A stretch of DNA of 64,000 nt. It comes from Cyclina sinensis (Eukaryota > Mollusca > Bivalvia > Venerida > Veneridae). The notes beneath the pieces were generated by a model. It was given only the letters and a program-made list of their open reading frames with translations. It had not been told where the DNA came from and did no database searches. The position numbers were made by a program, and so were the translations under genes. The stretch spans positions 27,153,348-27,217,347 of the forward strand of contig JAAONU010000010.1 in NCBI GenBank assembly GCA_012932295.1, in the 5' to 3' direction. Of this stretch, positions 24,511 to 33,864 are shown one piece after another (within the stretch, counting starts at the first letter, position 1; the number at the start of each line of letters is the position of its first letter).

Positions 24511-25236
24511 ACCGTGTCCATACGTTACCGGTGGAGGTGGTGCAAGTAACGCTGGTGTGCGGTATATAACGCCGGTTTTGTGGAGGAATTGGGACACACA
24601 GGTAAGAAAATTAAAACTTTTATGCAGTGATTTGTTAAGTTTGGCATCGAGACTGTACGCAAGATGACCTCATATTATTTACGAATTCTCGTCTTGGCCT
24701 GCTTTTTCCCAGATATTTTCCGTTTTCTGTATCATTCGTGAAAAAGACGATCATTTATGAGAATGCGCTGAAACAGGGCATTGAAAAGTGTCGAAAATAC
24801 AGTGATAGCGATCCCAAGAGGAAAGTCTAGCTTACCTTAACTAGAAAATTCCAACTGGCACTAATTTCCAACCCAGTTTACTTCATTTGACATGTTAAAC
24901 TATCGGGAAAGATGTTTTCAGGAGAAAACATATGGTAACGCTGGTGTAGGTGGTGCACTGCCCGACCATGCTTGTAACGCTGGTGGCATGGTGGTTTACT
25001 AAAATCGCCTTTCTTTACAGTTTTCGATATTGAATAATCAAATTATAGGCCTGCCTGTCAGCTATTGTTAAAACGAAAATTGTTTTACACACTCTGAGTG
25101 GACCACCGTCTTTTCTGATGCAGAATGGAGCTCAAAGTTGCTGTTTAGAGTTTGCTATATATTATCGTCTGTGTCTGCTTTCTCCAAGATCTTTGCAGTT
25201 AAAAATTGATAGTAGCCTTTCGATTGGTATCACTTT
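24511..25236 (+). repeat. left arm of a large inverted repeat (726 bp)
   Basis: It begins ACCGTGTCCATACGTTACCG and pairs with the reverse complement of 27830-28551. I estimate roughly 95% identity by eye. The motif GTAACGCTGGTG occurs at about 24547, 24933 and 24969, usually next to GGTGGTGC. Arms this long and similar suggest a recent inverted duplication or the long termini of a foldback or MITE-type transposon. The outer end has no clear target duplication. Confidence 0.92.
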
Positions 25237-26180
25237 GGCAAGATCATGGCTATCTTAGTGCGATATAAATCAGAATTTGGATGTAGCATAGAAGGTTTTG
25301 CATTCAACAATTTATCGATTTAGACGTATTTTCAGGTGTTTAACCTTTAGACATACATGGACAAGCGTGTACTAAAACTAATTTCTTTTTGCTTTGAGTT
25401 AACACAAGTTTATTGTACGTCGATCTGAAAACATGCTCATGTTTTTTTCTAATCTCGGAAATTTCGTCCAAATGATCCTGATCTGGCCTATAATCATTTG
25501 ATTGATATATGAAGGTCTTTAACTGGCTGTCATGTAGAAAATTTTCCGATATTTTGGAAAAAAAAATCCATTTTAAATGTTGCTTATGGCTTTTACTACA
25601 TAACTAACGTTGCACACCATTTATTTATGTCACTCAACTTAATTACATATTTTATGAAGTATGTTTTCAGATATGATACAGTTGACAAATTTTGAAATCA
25701 GGCATTTTGATCCTCAACGCAATTCAAACTTTCTGATCAGTATATTGACTTTCGATCATGATTCTGACTTGTGGCTCTTTGTCATGCTTTGTCAGTGAGA
25801 TATAGAGGTAAACTTTTTTCTAGTGTCCGTCTTTCTCTCCGCCCGTTAACATTTTGCTCGTTGACACTCAAAGGTCCACATTCAGCGCTCTTGAAAATGT
25901 GATCTGGCCTGAGTTTCAGAAAACTGTTGAAAATCAAATCTTACTCAAATCTAATATACTCAATAACAATTTTGTTTTCTTTTTCACTAACTTAGAAATG
26001 AATCTGCTCCGTAATTGTCTTAAGTGGAAATGCTGAATTTATCAAATAATTACCGTTGTAGTGATAACATATTGTCACACTGATTTTCAAATCTTTAAGA
26101 GCCAGATACACCTCAAGCTACAGATATTTTATCATTTATAAAAGTCTGTGCAAACATAACAAAAGTATTCCTCCAAAAAA
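25237..26180. other. spacer of the inverted repeat, left part
   Basis: AT-rich, no ORF with recognisable features; a 60-codon frame at 25854 has no support. Confidence 0.4.
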
Positions 26181-26870
26181 CAAGAGGGCCATGATGGTCC
26201 TAAATCGCTCACCTGGGACTCATTGCTCATGTTACAAGTATCATTGCTGGTTATTATGGGTGTTCGTTCTGCGCAAATTTGAATAATTTTGCAATAATTT
26301 TGAAGACTCTGGGCGTAATGGTACTCAAATTTTTAGCAAAAATAGTTTCATTCTTCAGGTCCCAGTGAACTTGACCTTTAATCTACAGACCCCAAAAACA
26401 ATAGGGTTCTTCTATACAATTATCCTATAAAGTGTGAAAGCTCTGGGTGTAATGGTACTACAGTTACTCTGCAGATATACTTTTCTATTTACAGGTCCCT
26501 GTGACCTTGATCTTTGACCTACTAACCCCAAAAATAATATGGTTCTCTATTTAGTAAAAGCAATCATCCTATGAAGTTTGAAGGCTCTGGGTGAAATGGT
26601 ACTCATGTTATTGAGTTGAAACGGGTTTCACTCTAGAGGTCCCTCTGACCATGACCTTTGACCTACTGACCCAAAAAACAAAGCGTTTTTTGTACTCAAT
26701 AAGGGCAATAACCCTGTGAAGTTGTAAGGCGTTGGGTCAACTGTTACTCAAGTTATTGAAAGGAAACAAACTGTGACAGACAAACAGACACCCATGGACA
26801 GGGCAAAAACAATATATCTCCATCAGAAGGGCGGGGTTGGTTATGGGGGACATAACAATGAACAGTTGAA
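26181..26870 (-). repeat. dispersed repeat of the CAGGTGAGCGAT family, minus orientation
   Basis: It opens with CAAGAGGGCCATGATGGTCC, then TAAATCGCTCACCTGGGAC, the reverse complement of the closing motif of the block at 11160-12860. Internal units of about 125-130 bp contain GACCTTTGACCTACTGACCC and GAAGGCTCTGGGTG. It ends near GACAGACAAACAGACACCC. Confidence 0.8.
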
Positions 26871-27269
26871 GGTCTAGTCGTTTGGTGTTTCAGAGCAACA
26901 GATTTTTTAAAGTTTTCCCTGTAATTATAAGTCCTTGTGTAAAATCAAATGACCCCCTCCCCTGCCACCAGTTGGGGGCAGTTTTTACCCGAGGGTATTT
27001 CAGTAGGAAAATATCTATTGCCATATAAAATTTCTTATATATTCCTTATATCTTTTTTTTCCTTCGATGAATTCAATTTCAAATGTCGACCAGATGTTAA
27101 ATTGTTTGATTAATTATAACTGTACTGTCTCGACTGCGTTCATTTATTTTGTATTATCAAAAAATAGCTTAGTTAAATTACATCGTTACATATTACCTAC
27201 TAACTTGATTTTCAATGAACAAAGCCAATTTAATGTGAATGTATATAAATACTACTAGTACTATATTAA

Positions 27270-27725
27270 AACAAGAGCTGTCAGTGGAGACAGCATGCTC
27301 GACTGTTTAAGTACTAGATAGTTAAGAAAGAGATAACTATTAAAATTCAATTCAAGATCTATAGATAAATAGACAAGAATCTTCTGCATGGTTTATGAAA
27401 TATCATATAATATTTATTATTTCATCATTGAAAATCCATCAAGAAATAAAGAAGTTATAGTAAAATATTACAGCATTTAAGGAAAATTCTAATATTTTAA
27501 AGGGGAAATCATTGTGGAAATTTGTGTGCTAGAGTTATGAACCTTACCACATGTGATGTAAGCGATGATAAAGTAACATATATTTGAAGTTTGAAAGTAA
27601 ATCCCTAAAGAACTAAAGAAGTTATAGTAAAACATATTTTACTACACAAAAACTTTAATCAGAAATCTGGACGCCGACGCCGGGGTAGTAGGATAGCTCT
27701 CCAGATACTTCGTATAGTCGAGCTA
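27270..27725 (+). repeat. MITE-like dispersed repeat
   Basis: It starts AACAAGAGCTGTCAGTGGAG, then ACAGCATGCTCGACT. It ends with GACGCCGACGCCGGGGTAG, then GGATAGCTCTCC and TATAGTCGAGCT. AGCTGTC/GATAGCT and GCTCGACT/AGTCGAGC are inverted relative to each other, giving imperfect terminal inverted repeats. I recall this as a very common bivalve repeat. It lies in the spacer of the large inverted repeat. Confidence 0.7.
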
Positions 27726-27829
27726 TCAAGGTTTCCCTGCTTGGTAGGTTCCTTATTTTCCTTTTTCTGGAGAGTTTTGACTGTAGTCTTCTTAAACTGT
27801 TTAACAATATTTTACATTTTTGCAATGAA

Positions 27830-28551
27830 AAAGTGATGCCACTCGAAAGACTTCTATCAATTTTTAACTGCAAAGATCTTGGAGAAAGCAGACACAGACG
27901 ATAATATATAGCAAATTCTAAACAGCAACTTTGAGCTCCATTCTGCATCAGAAAAGACGGTGGTCCACTCAGAGTGTGTAAAACAATTTTCGTTTTAACA
28001 ACAGCTGACAGGCAGGCCTATAATTTGATTACTCAATATCGAAAACTGTAAAGAAAGGCGATTTTAGTAAACCACCATGCCACCAGCGTTACAAGCATGG
28101 TCAGGCAGTGCACCACCTGCACCAGCGTTACCATATGTTTTCTCCTGAAAACATCTTTCCCGATAGTTTTATATGTTAAATGAAGTAAACTGGGTTGGAA
28201 ATTAGTGCCAATTGGAATTTTCTAGTTAAGGTAAGCTGGACTTTCCTCTTGGGGTCGCTATCACTGTATTTTCGACACTTTTCAATGCCCTGTTTCAGCG
28301 CATTCTCATAAATGATCGTCTTTTTCACGAATGATACAGAAAACGGAAAATGTCTGGGAGAAAGCAGACTAAGACGAGAATTCGTAAATAATATGAGGTC
28401 ATCTTGCGCATAGTCTCGATGCCAAACTTAACAAATCACTGCATAAAAGTTTTTTCTTACCTGTGTGTCCCAATTCCTCCACAAAACCGGCGTTATATAC
28501 CGCACACCAGCGTTACTTGCACCACCTCCACCGGTAACGTATGGACACGGT
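27830..28551 (-). repeat. right arm of the large inverted repeat (722 bp)
   Basis: Reverse complement of 24511-25236, ending CCGGTAACGTATGGACACGG T. Single-base differences are scattered (for example GACTGTACGCAAG against GACTATGCGCAAG). The spacer between the arms is about 2.6 kb. Confidence 0.92.
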
Positions 28552-29860
28552 GCTTCCGTCGAATGAAATTATTGATGCAGAAGTAAAACCACCAAAGAAC
28601 TGCTTCAAAAAGAAAACGTCGGAGAAGAAAGTGATTTCTCACTCCGTCAAGTTTACAGAATGACGACGGAGAGGAAGAACAATAAGATTTATATAAGAAA
28701 ATAATATAGTACTCCTTCGGGGCTGCACTGCGGCTTTCCATAGAAATAGAGAACAACTGTCAGAGAAGTTAAAATAAGATGATGATAGTATAAAAAAGTG
28801 TCTGTTTATAACTATATAATATTTGTTTTCTGTCAATGGGCTAAAGTTTTTGTACTTTTGGTGATATTATCTCCTATTCTCCCCTATTTATTGTGTTTTA
28901 TACAAGAATCTAGAGCAGACGAATCTTGCTGACGTCACATTATACATCTGACTTACTCTCGTTTTGAGAAAAATCCAAACATAGATTGTTCTATCAGTTA
29001 AAATTCTTCAAAATCCCTGGATGTTTATCCAATAAAACCATGAAAAAAAACCGAATTATTTACAAATGATAACAGCTTTTAGAGTATCCTGAGTTGATGA
29101 TTCTTTCTGTTAAACTATTGTTTAAAACACACAGAAATCTTTTGTCGAATACAGAATCAATTCCAAAGCGCGTGACAAAAACAATAAACAAATACAAAAA
29201 CATCCGAAATACGAAGTATAACTGTTGTAAAGCGATAATAATCTCCTATCAAACAGTTAAAAGTTTATGTCGTGGGATTAAACAACCACTTAATTTAAAT
29301 AATGTTGATGTTATAAATGTTTGTATTGTTTCATCAGTATTTTCTAAGAGATGGTCAGTAAAAGAGAAATATAATGCAATATTTTAGTACATTTCCGTAC
29401 AGAAAGTTCTCACATATAAATAAGCAATATTATTTATTTGACAGAATAGTATTCGACACTATTAGACAACTAAACATACTTTTAATTAGTATGGACGACA
29501 AGTTTCGGTGTGCTTGCGACCTTTACCTCGATTCCATAATGTGCTTGTTGCTCCCATTATTATGTTGAAAATTAAACCATTCAAGCTTTAAAATTGCTAC
29601 ATGCGTTGTTTTTTTCGCCAGGCTTCAGATTTCAAAACTGTAACAATTCAATACATCAGATATATGAGGAATAGGTCGGAAGGTCATAGCTCTTTGTTAC
29701 ATGTGTCGCAGTAAACGAAACAAATCTTAAGACATAATGCTTATATGTAATGTATGTGTTATCACTTCGAAATCATGCGGAGAAAAATAAAACCCATTCA
29801 GTGAATACTACCTGGCTTTTTACCAGTACTTGTACAGAAGATGTAGCATTAGAAAACTCA
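28552..29860. other. no gene seen; AT-rich intronic DNA
   Basis: Short frames on both strands (for example 29094-29387 +) without domain or splice context. Confidence 0.35.
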
Positions 29861-29869
29861 TTGTAAACT

Positions 29870-30060
29870 CTTGCCCTTGTTGAGATTCGAGCCAACCAGG
29901 CCAGGATCAGGTGTTCGACGCTCTGCCACCATATTTCTACTCGTATAAGCTGTCATAATCCCTTCTCCTTTTTTCAAGATTTTTCACCATTTTTTAACTC
30001 AGCCAGCTTTAATGCAAAGAAAATGTTTTTGTAGAAAGATAAACAGTAATAGCATTAAAG
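29870..30060 (-). repeat. tRNA-derived SINE (family C), copy 2
   Basis: It carries GATTCGAGCCAACCAGGCCA and GTGTTCGACGCTCTGCCACC (the tRNA-like head on the minus strand), then a TTTTTCAAGAT stretch and GCTTTAATGCAAAGA, as in the copy at 20150-20345. Confidence 0.6.
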
Positions 30061-31200
30061 TTTTGTTTTGTTTTGAATTTTGGCTTGCCCAGCCAATTAA
30101 ATGTACTACTATACTGGAAGGTATATTTTATTTGTATCTATCTTAAAAGTGTAAAAAGTCGTTGTAAAAAAATTAAAAAAACGATATCATAAAGAAATAA
30201 AAATAAGCGGTAATTGCAGTCAAGAGTTATCGTCTCCTTTATAATACATCAATACATATCAGGTGAAAATTTGAAAAGTATGAGTCTGTGTCAAAGTGTT
30301 TGTTTTCAGTGGTACAGTTAGAAAATGACGGTTTCAAAAACGTGCATCTGTACTACCAAAAAGAGTCTCTGAAATACAGTGATACGCTTTATGCTTTTTA
30401 CTTATTCAATCTTTAACTTTCTTTTTTAACCTACACTATGTTCATCCGAAATACTTTCTTCTTTTATGCCAAAAAGCTACGCATATTTTAATCCTACCGT
30501 CCGTCCGTCCTGTCTCATAACTAAGTAACTAATGGATGGAGAAATTTCATGTTTGTATCATAAGTATGAGATAAGGCAGGCACAGAATTTGTTCTGTTCA
30601 GATCAGTTACACCAAAGATATGGTCTTTTGATTAATTTCTATACAACATATAGGGCATATAGACAGACTTACATAGAACAAAACTTAATCATGTCACTTC
30701 AATCAAATATTTATTTCATAAGTAAAGAACGATGCAGGCACAGCGTTTGTTTCTTGGGTAACACCAGAGTTATGCCCCTTTAATTTATTTTCTGAATAAC
30801 ATAAAAGGCATTTAAACCTATAAAGAGGAAACCTATTGTTTTTTATACTTAGACAATTGCAACTAAGATGAAAGAGTTACAGGTTGTTTTTTCCCCAATC
30901 AATCCGAATAAAACAAGAGTTGAGGCCCCTTGAAAATTTTAGTGTACAATCCAACTATACACGCCGTACAGTTTTATTAATGAAATATGCCTTTATCAAT
31001 AGAGTTGTTACCTTTTTATTTAGAAAACAACAAACAACAAGTGGTTAAAGTTCGCGTGCTAGTAAAAAAACATTAATGAATAGAATACTTGAATTATATA
31101 TATTTTTTATATATATATATTTTTATTTTTTTTAAAGAAAATCTGCCACGAACTATTAAATCGATCACAAACAAAGATTTAAATTGTTTAACTATTTCAG
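30061..31200. other. no gene seen; repeat-like patch at 30470-30790
   Basis: 30480-30790 (CCGTCCGTCCGTCC, then GAGATAAGGCAGGCACAG and a second AGGCACAGCGTTTG) resembles the dispersed GTCC-type repeats in diverged form. The rest is AT-rich, including an AT-run at 31096-31140 just before exon 4. Confidence 0.4.
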
Positions 31201-31281
31201 GGCCAGGAGACGAAAGACGAAAAAAGCTTGGATTTTTTCATAGACTTGTTTCATCCGTGTTTAAATCAAAGCGAAGGAAAG
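31201..31281 (+). CDS. NLR-like gene exon 4: short basic exon (27 residues)
   Basis: Acceptor ACTATTTCAG|GGCC (31200/31201); donor AAAG|GTAATT (31281/31282). Phase 1 to phase 1, 81 bases. It encodes GPGDERRKKLGFFHRLVSSV then FKSKRRK, with ten Lys/Arg around a short hydrophobic core, which could be an amphipathic membrane- or RNA-contacting helix or a nuclear signal. It is symmetric, so it could be a cassette exon. Support is splice sites plus frame consistency only, so confidence is lower than for exons 1-3 and 5. Confidence 0.65.
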
Positions 31282-31306
31282 GTAATTTCTTTCTTTCTTA
31301 TTCTTC

Positions 31307-31321
31307 TTCTCTCTCTCTCTC

Positions 31322-31367
<46 letters not shown>
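31307..31367 (+). repeat. (CT)n microsatellite just after the exon 4 donor
   Basis: A long CT run with one CCC interruption, starting 25 bases downstream of the donor. A polypyrimidine tract in this position could bind PTB-like factors; that role is conjecture. Confidence 0.93.
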
Positions 31368-31370
<3 letters not shown>

Positions 31371-33153
31371 TTTCTCTTTTGCCTCATGTAGTTAAAAATA
31401 ATGGAATACAAAGGAACATCTACATACTTTACTTTAAATCATTGACGAGACACCACATGATGCCTTTTTTTCTGTTTCCTTGATAAGATGAAAAAGTCTT
31501 AGGAGGTTATCAGATGTAAAAACGTGATACAAAAGTTGATTGTTATTTTCTTCTTGTGCCGCAGACAGAGTACAGATGAATTATTTGGTAACTAAACGTC
31601 TCTCATATTTTTTTTAAAAAATCACTCGAGCATCTTAGATATAGTATTTTTTTTAATGTTTCTCCGATTTTCAAAACTACTGAATTCCATTTACAAAAAT
31701 TAATTTTTCACGTGTAAAAAACATTAAGATGTTCTAATAGAGCATGTATGTAAGAATAATATATGGGTGTTGATAGGATAAGCATGTTTTTTAACAAGTC
31801 AGTGGTTTACACAAAATGATATACGTCAATATTTTCCCCTTTGCCACATAATTTTTCTAACATAGTAATTCCTTTGAAATTCGTAAAGTTATCGAGCAAG
31901 CTATGACGACTATAATCAAAAACGGACTTGCCTATCTATATACCAAGTTTCATCAACTTAACTTATGCGTTTTTTTTATTTTATCGCGGGCTCCAGGTTT
32001 CTGGACACCCGGACGGACATAGGGACAGAAGCACAAAAGGCAATACCGGAAGGGGACTAAAAACTAATTTGGACTTTTTGAATATGAATGCCTACTAATA
32101 AGAATTAACCGGTTGTGTGGTTGAAAATATATTTTGTTTATTAACGTAACACTACTGAATCACAGCGTTCTAAAATCTCCAGAAAAGCTTGCGAAATTCA
32201 GCGGCATACAAACAAAAATTCTTATTTAACTTATGAACGTAGATCTAAAATGTTAAATGTGCATATTTGATGTTTTTCTTTGGTGGACTGCTCATGCATA
32301 AATGATTATTAATGATGTTTCTTAAATAACCATAAATACATCAACATCTATCTGATCCCAACAATCATCATCATAGTTATCTCGTTCCCACGACATACGT
32401 TACGGTAGTACGCTTTTACTTATCTAGTATTCAACTTCCTGGATATTTTTTAATCTATACATACTTTTCTGTATCTATATCTGTGTGAGTAAATAAAGTA
32501 TATGTTCCGTTCTGTTCAGTTCCGAAATACAGAGTTAAGCTGCTGTTTAGCAAGACATGTAAGGAAACAGCCATGAATTTGGACCCAATTTAACAAAAAT
32601 AATAAATGTAGAAATAATATATTTCCACACAGTAAAGGGAGTCAAATCTTCAAGTTAAAGAATAAAGCAAATTGAGTTGTCTCCCATTATGTAGTCGTAG
32701 TAAAATTATGTTGATGTTATAACGGTGTTTCTCTTCAGCGAAATAACTAAAATTACTTTATGAAATTAAAACTGGACTGATCTTTGCTTCCCTCTGTACA
32801 AGTTTTCGCCCATTTCTTCTTTAGAGAAAAAAATGCGGGATCATGCATCGTTATGTTGGTGACGTAATCTTGTATTCTGACGTAATCCATCTTGTTATTC
32901 TGATGTCATTAATCGGACTATAATGTTTTCAAACAAATCACAAAGGTCATACTCACTGACTTGCCGATATTTAGGTTGGACAACCACATCTCTTCTACAA
33001 GAAAGCGTAGACTAAAACACAGGTACCGAATGCAATTTTTTTATGACAGGACAAAAATTGGAGATACGATAATTAACATTTAGACGTGACTGTGTCTTTA
33101 GGATAGATCGTTTTGACGAGCGTTAAATGCCCCACTCGGCCACTGCAAGTCTG
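31368..33153. other. intron 4, first part: no exon seen; repeat fragments
   Basis: CCAGGTTTCTGGACACCCGG and GACGGACATAGGGACAGAAG near 31995-32035 are typical of dispersed repeat ends. The AATAAAGTATATGTTC tail at 32485-32517 matches the one at 7588-7690. The rest is AT-rich. Confidence 0.45.
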
Positions 33154-33400
33154 TGCGGGCTTGCTCAGTGGATAAGTTTGTCGCTCTTAATTTTACTGAC
33201 CGAAAGGTCATTGGTTTGAATCCTTTAAAAGTTGATTTTTTTTTCAGTTTTCCTGGTGTATAGAAGCATAAAATTATGTTTGTTTCCATAGTATCTTTCT
33301 TTTCATTTTAAAGAAAGCATTGTTAATCTAAACTAGATTTATGTGAGTCAGTTGATTAAAACATAAATTGGAGTGCTCTACAAGATAAAGTTTTGAAAAG
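33154..33400 (+). repeat. tRNA-derived SINE (family B), copy 2
   Basis: The head has TTGCTCAGTGGATAAG (box A-like) and TTGGTTTGAATCC (box B-like). The body shares CAGTTTTC, TATAGAAGCATA, TTTAAAGAAA and GTGAGTCAGTTGATTAAAA with the copy at 1694-1920. It lies 460 bases upstream of exon 5. Confidence 0.65.
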
Positions 33401-33864
33401 GTATCTTAGCTAGATAACTTTATAATTATGCAGTAACTTTATGATGTGCTTGTTATCGAACATTAAGATATAAAGCTATGATTCATGAACCCACATGAGC
33501 TTAAAATTGTGTTCTTAGTCCTTCAAGATTCAAAACTGAATTTCTAGCTTCCATTCTGTATACAGAAAATAAGATATGTTCGACTTTTGAATGACTAAAA
33601 AAACAATTTCAAGCTCCTATGATGAACCTGTAGTTATTGGAATTTCTGTGCTATTTACAAATGGAATCAACAAAACAGACAGCTGTCAAAAAGTCCGTCT
33701 GCTTTAGTGTATGACCTTCGCTTCGAATGTAGAAAGCTGCAATTTTGAAGGTATAAAAGGAACTTATTTTGGATTCGATATATAATTTGAAATCAAATAA
33801 AACATAACATGTTTAATAATTACCAAAACGCGTGACTTAGATATTTTTTCTCTATATATTTCAG

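Larger units (their letters stand above)
17632..31200 (+). other. intron 3 of the NLR-like gene (13.6 kb, transposon-rich)
   Basis: Both flanking exons are phase 1. The intron contains a ~57-bp tandem array (17740-18125), a LINE remnant (19430-19835), two SINE copies, an 84-bp satellite, a large inverted repeat and several dispersed repeats, listed separately. The unlisted parts (18126-19430, 22111-23480, 28552-29860) are AT-rich and show no exon I can support. A donor-like GAAG|GTAAGT at 19079/19080 ends a short open stretch but has no good acceptor. Confidence 0.6.

Noticed and set aside
24382..24597. Gene at the outer edge of the inverted repeat (24382-24597 and mirrored 28404-28756 frames)
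   Set aside because: The frames are largely duplicated because the arms are duplicated, they lack domains, and GTAAGAAAA after the arm edge has no matching exon partner.
33098..33289. 63-codon minus-strand ORF near 33.2 kb
   Set aside because: It lies on the SINE copy at 33154-33400 and is explained by it.
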